Under the pieces are notes generated by a model. That model saw only the letters and a program-made list of their open reading frames with translations, was not told where the DNA came from and made no database searches. DNA of 29,047 nt from an uncultured Collinsella sp. (GTDB lineage Bacteria; Actinomycetota; Coriobacteriia; Coriobacteriales; Coriobacteriaceae). Shown piece by piece: positions 14,405 through 23,854 of the stretch. How positions within the stretch are numbered: position 1 is the first letter of the stretch; every line of letters starts with the position of its first letter. Made by a program: the position numbers and the translations under genes. The stretch is taken from positions 1 to 29,047 of the forward strand of contig CABQHR010000002.1 of assembly GCA_902463875.1 (NCBI GenBank), written 5' to 3'.

Positions 14405-15243
14405 TGAAACGCGATAAGGCTATCAACCGCGCGCTCTCGATCTTCTTTACGATTCTGTCGCTCGCATGGATCTACCCCGTGTTCATGATTGCGCTCAATT
14501 CCTTTAAGAAAGCGACCGCAATCAGCACCACCACGGCGTTCGATCTGCTCACGCCCGAGACGTTCAACGGCCTCGCAAACTACGTGCACGCTCTGAACGA
14601 GCAGGGCTTTGCCTCGGCGTTTATGTACTCTCTTATCATCACGGTCACGTCGGTCGTGCTGATTCTGGTGTGCTGCTCCATGTGCGCTTGGTACGTGGTG
14701 CGCGTCAACAGCAAGATCTCGAACTTCTTCTATTACCTGTTCGTCTTCTCGATGGTCGTACCGTTCCAGATGCTCATGTTCACGCTGTCCAACCTCGCGG
14801 ACCGCATCGGCTTTAACACGCCGTTTAACATCTGCTTCATCTACCTTGGTTTTGGCGCGGGCCTCGCGGTCTTTATGTTCGCCGGCTTCGTCAAGAACAT
14901 CCCGCTCGAGATTGAGGAAGCGGCCATGATCGACGGCTGCAACCCGGTCCAGGTGTTCTTTAAGATCGTCCTTCCCATTATGAAGCCCACCTATCTTTCG
15001 GTCGGCATCCTTGAGACCATGTGGGTCTGGAACGACTATCTGCTGCCCTACCTTACGCTCGACTCCACCAAGTACAAGACCATTCCTATCTTGATCCAGT
15101 ACTTCCGTGGCGGCTATGGCCACGTCGAGCTCGGCCCCATGATGGCATGCATCATGATGGTCGTCATCCCCATCGTCATCATGTACATCTTCTGCCAGAA
15201 GTACATCATTGACGGCGTTGTGGCAGGTGCCGTCAAGGGCTGA
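14404..15243 (+). CDS. Sugar ABC transporter permease, MalG/MsmG type
   Basis: This 279-residue permease is the second membrane subunit. It has an N-terminal span (IFFTILSLAWIYPVFMIALN), the loop FKKATAI typical of MalG-type proteins, and the ATPase-docking EAA motif IEEAAMIDGCNPVQVFFKIVLP (about residues 174-195). An aromatic-rich region after the EAA loop (MWVWNDYLLPYL) is also usual in the family. The start codon overlaps the preceding stop, and spacing to the ATPase gene is 68 bp with a GC hairpin in between. It forms the heterodimeric channel with the product of 13550-14404. Confidence 0.93.
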   Translation: MKRDKAINRALSIFFTILSLAWIYPVFMIALNSFKKATAISTTTAFDLLTPETFNGLANYVHALNEQGFASAFMYSLIITVTSVVLILVCCSMCAWYVVRVNSKISNFFYYLFVFSMVVPFQMLMFTLSNLADRIGFNTPFNICFIYLGFGAGLAVFMFAGFVKNIPLEIEEAAMIDGCNPVQVFFKIVLPIMKPTYLSVGILETMWVWNDYLLPYLTLDSTKYKTIPILIQYFRGGYGHVELGPMMACIMMVVIPIVIMYIFCQKYIIDGVVAGAVKG

Positions 15244-15268
15244 TGCCGTAACTGTTTTGCAAGTTTTG

Positions 15269-15293
15269 GCGGCGCCTCTCAGCGCGGCGCCGC
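15269..15293 (+). other. GC hairpin between permease and ATPase genes
   Basis: GCGGCGCC (15269-15276) and GGCGCCGC (15286-15293) form an 8-bp stem with a 9-nt loop, ending 18 bp before the ATPase start codon. There is no T tract, so readthrough is expected. It may act as an mRNA stability or processing element. Confidence 0.55.
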
Positions 15294-15311
15294 GTATCGA
15301 AAGGTAAAGAC

Positions 15312-16511
15312 ATGGCCGAGATCGTTCTCAAACATGTTCAGAAGGTGTATCCCAACAACGAGTCAAAAAAGAAGGGCTTCTTTGGCAAAAAGAAGAAAAC
15401 CGAGGAGAAGAAGCACAACCTCAAGGTTACCGAGGACGGTGTGCTCGCTGTAGAGGACTTCAACCTCACCGTTCACGACCAGGAGTTCATCGTCCTCGTT
15501 GGCCCTTCTGGCTGCGGTAAGTCCACGACGATGCGCATGGTCGCCGGCCTGGAGGATATCACCTCGGGCGACGTGCTCATCGACGGCAAGCGCGTCAACG
15601 ACGTCGCTCCCAAGGACCGCGACATCGCCATGGTGTTCCAGAGCTATGCTCTGTACCCCAATATGACGGTGTACGAGAACATGGCGTTTACGCTCGAGCT
15701 CAAGAAGGTCCCCAAGGACGAGATCGACCGCAAGGTTCGCTCCGCTGCCGAGATCCTGGGTATTACCGAGTACCTTGACCGTAAGCCCAAGGCACTCTCC
15801 GGCGGCCAGCGTCAGCGTGTCGCCATCGGCCGCGCCATCGTACGTGACCCCAAGGTCTTTCTGATGGACGAGCCCCTGTCCAACCTGGATGCTAAGCTTC
15901 GTAACCAGATGCGCGCTGAGCTCATTAAGCTGCGTCATGAGATCAAGGGCACGTTCATTTATGTTACTCACGACCAGACCGAGGCTATGACCCTCGGTGA
16001 CCGTATCGTGGTCATGAAGGATGGCGTCGTCCAGCAGATCGCCACCCCGCAGGAGGTCTTCAACCATCCCGCGAACATCTTCGTCGCCGGCTTTATCGGC
16101 GTGCCGCAGATGAACTTCTTCGATGCCCAGCTGGTGCGCTCGGGCAACGGCTTTACCGTCAAGACCGAGGATATGAACGTGGCGCTCGCCCCCGAGACCT
16201 GCGCTCAGCTTGCTCTCAACTGGGACGGCGGCGACGTGAAGGAGATCACGGCCGGCGTGCGTCCCGAGCAGATTCTGCTTGCCGACAAGGGCGAGGAGGG
16301 TGCGCTCCAGGGCACCGTCGAGGTGACCGAGCTCATGGGCTCGACCGAGCATGTCCACGTGACCGCTCCCGACGGCCAGTTTGTCCTGATTATCCCCGTC
16401 GTCGACCTCGAGGCCAAGGGCGCGCTCAAGGCTGGCGACCCCATCTGGTTCAAGTTCGAGAAGAACGCGACTCATCTCTTCGATAAGGTGTCTGGCAAGA
16501 ACCTTATCTAG
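15312..16511 (+). CDS. msmK: Sugar ABC transporter ATPase, MsmK/UgpC/MalK type, with Lys-rich insertion
   Basis: This 399-residue ATPase powers the importer encoded just upstream. Walker A is GPSGCGKST (64-72), the signature is LSGGQRQRV, Walker B is VFLMDEP and the switch is YVTHDQTEAM. The C-terminal part (about 265-399) is the OB-type regulatory/TOBE region found in MalK, UgpC and MsmK. Residues 16-42 are unusual: a Lys-rich stretch (ESKKKGFFGKKKKTEEKKHN) sits between the first and second beta strands. Most relatives have only a short turn with a few residues there (KxYPNG...AV). The ATG has GAAAGG upstream. In other Gram-positive bacteria one MsmK serves several importers, so this subunit may be shared with other systems. 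Its direct operon position supports service to the maltodextrin permeases. Confidence 0.93.
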   Translation: MAEIVLKHVQKVYPNNESKKKGFFGKKKKTEEKKHNLKVTEDGVLAVEDFNLTVHDQEFIVLVGPSGCGKSTTMRMVAGLEDITSGDVLIDGKRVNDVAPKDRDIAMVFQSYALYPNMTVYENMAFTLELKKVPKDEIDRKVRSAAEILGITEYLDRKPKALSGGQRQRVAIGRAIVRDPKVFLMDEPLSNLDAKLRNQMRAELIKLRHEIKGTFIYVTHDQTEAMTLGDRIVVMKDGVVQQIATPQEVFNHPANIFVAGFIGVPQMNFFDAQLVRSGNGFTVKTEDMNVALAPETCAQLALNWDGGDVKEITAGVRPEQILLADKGEEGALQGTVEVTELMGSTEHVHVTAPDGQFVLIIPVVDLEAKGALKAGDPIWFKFEKNATHLFDKVSGKNLI

Positions 16512-16579
16512 GCCCGGTGCATCCAGGCCCTCCCTTTGGGCGACTGCGGCTTTGCCATCCTTTTGCCGCGGTCACATAT

Positions 16580-16625
16580 AAGGCTCCCCTCCCGTCCACT
16601 GGGCGAGAGGGGAGCCTTTCTTTGT
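16580..16625 (+). terminator. Terminator of the ABC transporter operon
   Basis: AAGGCTCCCCTC (16580-16591) pairs perfectly with 16607-16618 around a 15-nt loop and is followed by TTTCTTT-like sequence. It lies about 70 bp after the ATPase stop codon. Confidence 0.85.
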
Positions 16626-16651
16626 GTTGGGACTGTCTGACCGGTCGTTTG

Positions 16652-16867
16652 TCTCGATCTGTAACGGATAGGGCCGATTTCGGACGTTAGATGTTACAGA
16701 TCGAGGCGGTTCCGCTGAGCTAACCATTTCATCTAAATCTGTAACACCAAAGGCGAATTTCACCTGCTAGATGTTACAGATTGAGATAAACCCAAGGGGA
16801 GGGGCCGGTATGTCTCAATCTGTAACAGCTGGGACCGTTTTGGTTGAGTAGTTGTTATGGATCGAGA
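16652..16867. repeat. Tandem array of three 55-bp palindromic units
   Basis: Three units lie at 16652-16706, 16732-16786 and 16813-16867. Each has outer arms related to TCTCRATCTGTAAC and its reverse complement, separated by exactly 27 nt. In the first two units the spacer ends in TAGAT. Perfect arm pairing is 13 bp in unit 1 and 10 bp in unit 2; unit 3 is degenerate. Unit starts are 80-81 bp apart, so the ATCTGTAAC motif occurs six times in alternating orientation. The array lies between the convergent ends of the ABC operon and glgP, which argues against a promoter operator and for an extragenic palindromic repeat. Confidence 0.8.
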
Positions 16868-16905
16868 TTGTTTGGCCGAGTCGGATCACAGGGTAACGTG
16901 CGGGC

Positions 16906-16940
16906 ACAAAAAACGGAGCCGTGTTGCCACGACTCCGTTT
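16906..16940 (-). terminator. Terminator of glgP
   Basis: On the minus strand a 13-bp stem with one G-T pair (16928-16940 / 16911-16923) and a 4-nt loop runs into a T tract. It begins 28 bp beyond the glgP stop. Confidence 0.88.
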
Positions 16941-16967
16941 CTCAAGAGGATGGGTAAGGGGAATGAG

Positions 16968-19235
<2,268 letters not shown>

Positions 19236-19282
19236 GTTTCCTCCTGTAATGGGTTGATTACATGTCTGCAATTCATAAGAAT

Positions 19283-19316
19283 CCCGCGCGAGGGGATTGG
19301 GGTGGCCTCGCGCGGG
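19283..19316 (-). other. GC hairpin between malQ and glgP
   Basis: CCCGCGCGAGG (19283-19293) pairs perfectly with 19306-19316 around a 12-nt loop. The sequence after it on the minus strand is not T-rich, so full termination is unlikely. mRNA stabilisation or partial attenuation between malQ and glgP is plausible. Confidence 0.6.
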
Positions 19317-19363
19317 TAAGCAAGCGCGTCCGCACGGTGGGGAGGGGTCGGGCGCGGTAGCTC

Positions 19364-20869
19364 CTATTGAGGAAGCTCGATTTCGGCTTCCGACGGGATG
19401 CGGAAGTAGGTCTCGGTCCAGTCGGTGAGTTTGTGCTCGAGCTCGCGGGTGATGGCGCCGTCGAGCATGCGCCAGGTCCAGTTGCCGCCCAGCGTGGCAG
19501 GGGTGTTGATGCGCGCCTCGTTGCCCAAGTTGAGCAGGTCCTGCATGGTGTAGATGCACGTGTCGCTCACGCTGGCGGCGATGGTGCGGTTGAGCGCGTC
19601 GGTGATGGGTTCGCCGGCCTGCTGATGGGTGTAGAGGGCTGCCTGCTCGCGCTGACGCGGGGTGGCCGTTCCCTCAAACCAACCGCGTGCCGTCTCGTTG
19701 TCGTGGGTGCCCACGTAGGCGACGGTGTTGGCAATGTAGTTGTGCGGCAGGTAGTACGAGTTGGTGCCCTCAAAGGCAAACTGCAGGATCTTCATGCCGG
19801 GGAAGCCCGAGTTGTCGCGCATATCGATGACGCCGGGGGTGAGGAAGCCCAGGTCCTCGGCGATGATGGGCAGCGTGCCGAGCTTTTCCTCGAGCGTCTT
19901 GAAGAGCTTGAGGCCGGGACCCTGCGTCCACGAACCGTAGGACGAATCAGGCGAGGAGAACGGCACCTCCCAATAGGCCTCGAAGCCGCGGAAGTGATCC
20001 AGGCGGATGACATCGTACATGTCGAGGGCGGCGCGAATGCGGCCCTCCCACCAGGAAAAGCCGTCGGCCTCCATGGCGTCCCAGTCGTAGATGGGGTTGC
20101 CCCAGTACTGGCCGGTGGCCGAGAACTGGTCGGGCGGCGTGCCGGCGACGCTCACGGGATTGCCGGCGGCGTCGATCTTAAAGAGCTCGGGTGTCGCCCA
20201 CATCTCGACGGAGTCACGCGAGACATAGATGGGCAGGTCGCCGATGATGAGAATGTCGCGCTCGTTGGCATAGGCCTTGAGGCGGCTCCACTGGCGATCG
20301 AAGAAGTACTGCGTCATCTGGTGGTAGAGCATACGCGCCGGATGGTCGGCGCAGACCTTGGCGGAAGCCTCGCCGCGGGTGCGGAGCTCCGCGGGCCACT
20401 CCCAAAACGCCTTGAGACCGCACTCCTCTTTGACGGTCATGAACTCACAGTAGGGGATGAGCCAGTCCTCGTTGGCCTGGATAAAGCCATCGAAATCGGC
20501 CGGCTTGTCGGCAGCAAAGCGCTCGGCGGCGCGGTCGAGAATCTGACGGCGGCCGCCAAAGATAGCACCGTAGTCGACATTGCTGGGGTCGGATCCCAGA
20601 TACACGCCATCGATATCGCGCTGCTCCAGATACCCTGCCTCGATAAGCTCGGCAAAGTCGATAAAGTTGGGGTTGCCTGCGCGGGCCGAGAACGACTGAT
20701 AAGGCGAATCGCCATAGCTGGTCGTCGTAAGGGGCAGAATCTGCCAGTAATGTTGTTTGCACGAGGCGAGAAAATCGACGAAGTCGTAGGCATTCCAGCC
20801 AAAGCCGCCGATTCCGTATGGTCCGGGCAGAGATGAGACGGGCATGAGGACGCCGCTTGCACGCTCCAT
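19364..20869 (-). CDS. malQ: 4-alpha-glucanotransferase (amylomaltase)
   Basis: This 501-residue GH77 enzyme transfers alpha-1,4-glucan segments between maltodextrins and yields glucose plus longer chains that GlgP can attack. Signatures are the N-terminal RASGVLMPVSSLPGPYGIGGFG, the nucleophile region IRLDHFRGFEAYWEVP, IIAEDLGFLTPGV with the acid/base Glu, and GTHDNETARGW. The length is standard for the short bacterial form. I chose ATG 20869, preceded by GGTGAG at seven bases. In-frame GTG 20881 and TTG 20884 lie between AGAAGG and this ATG and remain possible. The TTGTTTAAACAT site 100 bp upstream links it to the regulon of the PTS and ABC genes. The next gene on the strand is glgP. Confidence 0.95.
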   Translation of the reverse strand: MERASGVLMPVSSLPGPYGIGGFGWNAYDFVDFLASCKQHYWQILPLTTTSYGDSPYQSFSARAGNPNFIDFAELIEAGYLEQRDIDGVYLGSDPSNVDYGAIFGGRRQILDRAAERFAADKPADFDGFIQANEDWLIPYCEFMTVKEECGLKAFWEWPAELRTRGEASAKVCADHPARMLYHQMTQYFFDRQWSRLKAYANERDILIIGDLPIYVSRDSVEMWATPELFKIDAAGNPVSVAGTPPDQFSATGQYWGNPIYDWDAMEADGFSWWEGRIRAALDMYDVIRLDHFRGFEAYWEVPFSSPDSSYGSWTQGPGLKLFKTLEEKLGTLPIIAEDLGFLTPGVIDMRDNSGFPGMKILQFAFEGTNSYYLPHNYIANTVAYVGTHDNETARGWFEGTATPRQREQAALYTHQQAGEPITDALNRTIAASVSDTCIYTMQDLLNLGNEARINTPATLGGNWTWRMLDGAITRELEHKLTDWTETYFRIPSEAEIELPQ

Positions 20870-20954
20870 GAATGCGCTCACCAACCTTCTTGTTGTGGGG
20901 TCGGCCTGCCGATGGGTGTGCAGTCCGCCTCCGATGTTCTGATTCGATACGCCT

Positions 20955-20983
20955 ATTGTAAAACATGTTGTTTAAACATGTAC
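20955..20983 (-). promoter_or_regulatory. malQ promoter -10 box and operator-like palindrome
   Basis: On the minus strand TACAAT (20960-20955) is a -10-like box. The expected spacer/-35 region is occupied by ACATGTTGTTTAAACATGT (20963-20981 on the plus strand). This contains TTGTTTAAAC and a wider ACATG/CATGT inverted repeat. The position suits a repressor. The same 10-mer occurs twice in the GntR-PTS intergenic region. Confidence 0.55.
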
Positions 20984-21033
20984 AGGCAAGATAAAAAAGT
21001 TGGTCGATTTTCGGCGAATGGCTACATGCCATG

Positions 21034-21067
21034 AAAAAGCCCCGACCTCACAACGTGAGATCGGGGC
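21034..21067 (-). terminator. Terminator of galE
   Basis: On the minus strand GCCCCGATCTCAC / GTGAGGTCGGGGC (21067-21055 / 21051-21039) pairs with one mismatch around a 3-nt loop and is followed by five T. It begins 22 bp after the galE stop. Confidence 0.9.
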
Positions 21068-21089
21068 AAGAACGGTATGTAGGTTTTTG

Positions 21090-22151
21090 CTACTCGGCGT
21101 CGGTGAAGCCGTTGGGGTTGTGGCTCTGCCAGTTCCAGCTATCGCGGCACATGTCCGCGATGTCGTACTGGGCCTTCCAGCCCATCATGCGCTCGGCCTT
21201 GGAGGCATCGCACCAGTTGGCAGCGATGTCGCCGGCGCGGCGCTCGCGGATCACGTAGGGCAGCTCCTTGCCACAAGCCTTGGAGAAGGCGGCGACGACC
21301 TCGAGTACCGAGGTGCCGGTGCCGGTGCCCAGGTTAAAGATCTCGACGCCGGTCTTGCCGTTCATCCAGTTAAGGGCGGCAACGTGACCAGAGGCCAGAT
21401 CGCACACGTGGATGTAGTCGCGCACGCCGGTGCCGTCGGGGGTGGGGTAGTCGTTGCCAAAGACCTGAACGGCCTCGAGCTTGCCCACGGCGACCTGGGC
21501 GACATAGGGCACCAGGTTGTTGGGGATGCCCTTGGGGTCCTCGCCGATCAGGCCCGACGGATGAGCGCCGATGGGGTTGAAGTAACGGAGCAGCACGACG
21601 TCCCACTCGGGGTCGGCGGTGTGGACGTCCATAAGGATCTGCTCGATCATCCACTTGGTCCAGCCATAGGGGTTGGTTGCGGGCTTCTTGGGGTCTTCCT
21701 CGGTGACGGGCGGGTTGTCCGGGTCGCCGTAGACGGTCGAGGAGCTCGAGAAGATGATGGACTTGCAGCCATGGTTGCGCATGACGTCGATGAGCACCAG
21801 GGTGTTCTCGATGTTGTTGTAGTAGTACTCGACGGGCTTGCTCACCGACTCGCCGACGGCCTTAAAGCCGGCAAAGTGGATGACACGGTCGATCTGATGG
21901 GTATCGAAGATCTTGTTCATCGCATCGCGGTCGAGCACGTTGGCCTCGTAGAAGGTGAGGTTCTTGGCGGCCTCGTCGCCCACGATGGTCTTGACGCGGT
22001 CGACGGCGACGGCGCTGGAGTTGGAGAGATCATCGACGATGACGACCTGGTAGCCACCCTCGAGCAGCTGAACGACGGTGTGCGAGCCGATAAAGCCGGC
22101 GCCACCGGTAACGAGGACGCAGGTGTCTTTGGGGTCGAGTGCTTTGGACAT
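21090..22151 (-). CDS. galE: UDP-glucose 4-epimerase
   Basis: This 353-residue extended short-chain dehydrogenase interconverts UDP-glucose and UDP-galactose for galactose use and for surface glycan precursors. The NAD-binding motif GGAGFIGSH (residues 16-24), the acidic VDDLSNSS strand end, the FSSSSTVYG catalytic Ser/Thr segment and YGWTK with Tyr162 and Lys166 are all present. The C-terminal GVEIFNLGTGTGTSVLEVV and RRAGDIAANWCDASKA match GalE. The open frame extends 24 codons upstream, but AGGAGA lies just before ATG 22151. It appears to be a single-gene unit with its own terminator. Preference between UDP-Glc and UDP-GlcNAc cannot be read off safely. Confidence 0.95.
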   Translation of the reverse strand: MSKALDPKDTCVLVTGGAGFIGSHTVVQLLEGGYQVVIVDDLSNSSAVAVDRVKTIVGDEAAKNLTFYEANVLDRDAMNKIFDTHQIDRVIHFAGFKAVGESVSKPVEYYYNNIENTLVLIDVMRNHGCKSIIFSSSSTVYGDPDNPPVTEEDPKKPATNPYGWTKWMIEQILMDVHTADPEWDVVLLRYFNPIGAHPSGLIGEDPKGIPNNLVPYVAQVAVGKLEAVQVFGNDYPTPDGTGVRDYIHVCDLASGHVAALNWMNGKTGVEIFNLGTGTGTSVLEVVAAFSKACGKELPYVIRERRAGDIAANWCDASKAERMMGWKAQYDIADMCRDSWNWQSHNPNGFTDAE

Positions 22152-22345
22152 GTAGTCTCCTATCGAATCAGGAACACTTCTAGAGGGGAGTATAGCGCAG
22201 GCGGGGACGCCCAAATGGTGCACTGTAGGAAAAGCAGAGGATTATGTTAACGTACTCATATAAGAGCTTGCTCAATTGTTACCTCAAATTTGACAATTGC
22301 TTACGAGCCGCCGACCTTGTAGTTTCCTGCCGTTCGTGGAAATCG

Positions 22346-22373
22346 TTGGGACGCGCCATATGTACGCTAATAT
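22346..22373 (+). promoter_or_regulatory. Promoter of the cell-wall hydrolase gene
   Basis: TTGGGA (22346-22351) and TAATAT (22368-22373) are 16 bp apart. The sequence CCATATG-ACG-TATGT around the -10 box also occurs in front of the TOPRIM-like gene (3040-3056), so the two may share a promoter type or regulator. An inverted repeat CAATTGT/ACAATTG (22273-22279 / 22293-22299) lies further upstream. Confidence 0.5.
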
Positions 22374-22417
22374 GTATGAGTTGAGCGACATATAAATAAG
22401 CATGTAACGGAGTACAT

Positions 22418-23623
22418 ATGTCACCAAACAGCGATTCCATCCTTTCCCAGGAGCTCTCGCGCCGCACTGCCCTTAAGGCCCTGTTCGGCGCCGCTTCTGC
22501 GGCAGTTCTTTTTGGCCTGCCCACTCGCGCCCATGCGGCGGAGGCTTCCAAAGAAACCACCGATAAACTGAATGCCGCCCAGGCCCAGCTCGACGAGGTT
22601 CAGGCCCAGCTCGACAGCATCGCAAATGAGTATGCGGCGCTGGCCAACAAGAATGCCCAGACCCTCAACGACATCGAGAATGTCCAGGGCAAGATTGACG
22701 ACACACAGGCCCAGATCGATGAAAAGAAGGCCGAGCTCAAGAAGAAGCGCAACGACCTTTCCGATCGCGTGGCCGCCAGCTACAAGTCCGGCGGCACGAA
22801 CATCCTGTCGCTGCTGCTGGCCTCTGGCTCGTTTGAGGAACTCGTCGCCAACGCGCATTACGTTGAGAAGATCAACAAGAGCGACCGCGATGCCATCGAG
22901 GATATCCAGACGATTCAGGCTGAGCTCGACGCACAGAAGACCGAGCTCGAATCACAAAAGGCCGACCTGGAGAAACTCAAGGACCAGCAGACGGCTCAGA
23001 TGCAGGATATGCAGGCCAAGCAGCAAGAAGTCCAGACCGTGCTGAACGGTCTTTCCGACGACGTCAAGGAGCTCATGGCTCAGCGCGATTCCGAGATCCT
23101 CGCTGCCGCCCAGGCCGAGGAGGCCGCTAGGAAGGCGGCTGCAGCGGCCGCGGCCTCTGCGAACACGGGCTCTTCTTCGGGTGGCTCGAGCTCGGGTGGC
23201 GGCTCGTATGCCGGCGGCACCCCGCAACAGACGGGCGGTTCGGGCAAGCAGCAGGCCGTCGTCAATGCGTGCTACTCGACGCCTTCTCCCGGCCAGGGCT
23301 GGTGTGCTGCCTGGGTTACCAACGTCTTCCGCAATGCCGGCGTGGGCTATTTTGGCGGCAACGCGTGTGACATGTTCAACGCCTGGTGCTATAGCTCCGA
23401 CCGCTCGGCGCTGCAGGTGGGCATGATCGTGGCCGATTCCTCGCACAGCGGCACGGGTGCTCCGGGCCTTATCTACGGTCATGTGGGTATCTACGTTGGC
23501 GGCGGCATCGTTATGAGCAACGAGGGTGCCATTACGTCGAAGTCGCTTGATTCGTTTATTAGCTTCTATGGTACTGGCTCTGGCGTGCGTTGGGGCTGGC
23601 TTGGCGGTATTGCGCTGTCGTAA
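22418..23623 (+). CDS. Exported coiled-coil CHAP/NlpC-like peptidoglycan hydrolase (PcsB/CwlO-like)
   Basis: This 401-residue protein has a twin-arginine signal (SRRTALKALFGAASAAVLFG) ending at ARAHA-AE near residue 41. A long coiled coil follows (about 45-240; repeated AQLDEVQAQLDS-type heptads). Next is an Ala-rich then Ser/Gly-rich linker (about 243-275). The C-terminal cysteine peptidase-type domain has GWCAAWVTNVF (Cys296) and GHVGIYVG (His355). The organisation equals PcsB, CwlO and RipC-like proteins, in which the coiled coil inhibits the hydrolase until FtsEX or a similar partner activates it. The spacing of Cys and His and the WCAAWV motif fit a CHAP-type amidase/endopeptidase better than classical NlpC/P60. 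ATG 22418 has GGAG six bases upstream. It is a single-gene unit. Confidence 0.9.
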   Translation: MSPNSDSILSQELSRRTALKALFGAASAAVLFGLPTRAHAAEASKETTDKLNAAQAQLDEVQAQLDSIANEYAALANKNAQTLNDIENVQGKIDDTQAQIDEKKAELKKKRNDLSDRVAASYKSGGTNILSLLLASGSFEELVANAHYVEKINKSDRDAIEDIQTIQAELDAQKTELESQKADLEKLKDQQTAQMQDMQAKQQEVQTVLNGLSDDVKELMAQRDSEILAAAQAEEAARKAAAAAAASANTGSSSGGSSSGGGSYAGGTPQQTGGSGKQQAVVNACYSTPSPGQGWCAAWVTNVFRNAGVGYFGGNACDMFNAWCYSSDRSALQVGMIVADSSHSGTGAPGLIYGHVGIYVGGGIVMSNEGAITSKSLDSFISFYGTGSGVRWGWLGGIALS

Positions 23624-23642
23624 CTGCGGCTTGAAGCTGGTT

Positions 23643-23773
23643 GGTCCGGGACTGCGGGCGAGGCATAAGGTTGCCTGCTCTACAGTCCTGCGCAAGACGA
23701 AGGCCACATTAAGTGGCCTTCTTTGCGTGCGGAACTCGCGACCAACCTTATGCCTCGCCCGCAGTCCCGGACC
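23643..23773 (+). repeat. Long hairpin repeat, family 1, copy 3 (31-bp arms, 69-nt core)
   Basis: Positions 23643-23673 and 23743-23773 are perfect 31-bp inverted repeats around a 69-nt core (23674-23742). The core differs from copy 1 only at its last base. The arms share with copy 1 only GGTCC at the outer end and ATAAGGTT next to the core. The final T/A pair of copies 1 and 2 (TTT/AAA) is G/C here (TTG/CAA), a paired change. It starts 20 bp after the hydrolase stop and before that gene's terminator, in the gene's orientation. Confidence 0.95.
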
Positions 23774-23825
23774 TTCCGGGTTCAAAGCGCGACACACCGG
23801 ACTGGTTGTCTGATATAAAGATGGC

Positions 23826-23853
23826 GAAGGCCCCTTTCGGGGCCTTCTTTTTT
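23826..23853 (+). terminator. Terminator of the cell-wall hydrolase gene
   Basis: GAAGGCCCC / GGGGCCTTC (23826-23834 / 23839-23847) with a TTTC loop runs into seven T. It lies beyond hairpin repeat copy 3 and two bases from the end of murB on the opposite strand. Confidence 0.93.
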
Positions 23854-23854
23854 A

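Noticed and set aside
16652..16867. Palindrome array considered as a CRISPR array
   Set aside because: Repeats are imperfect palindromes with a fixed inner spacer, only three units, and intervening sequences of 25-26 nt. No cas genes lie nearby.
19236..19559. N-terminal extension of the phosphorylase frame
   Set aside because: It overlaps the malQ 3' end and a hairpin; AGGAGG directly before ATG 19235 marks the real start.
21000..22250. 416-codon plus-strand frame opposite galE
   Set aside because: Antisense shadow of a clear galE gene, with no ribosome site and running through the galE terminator.
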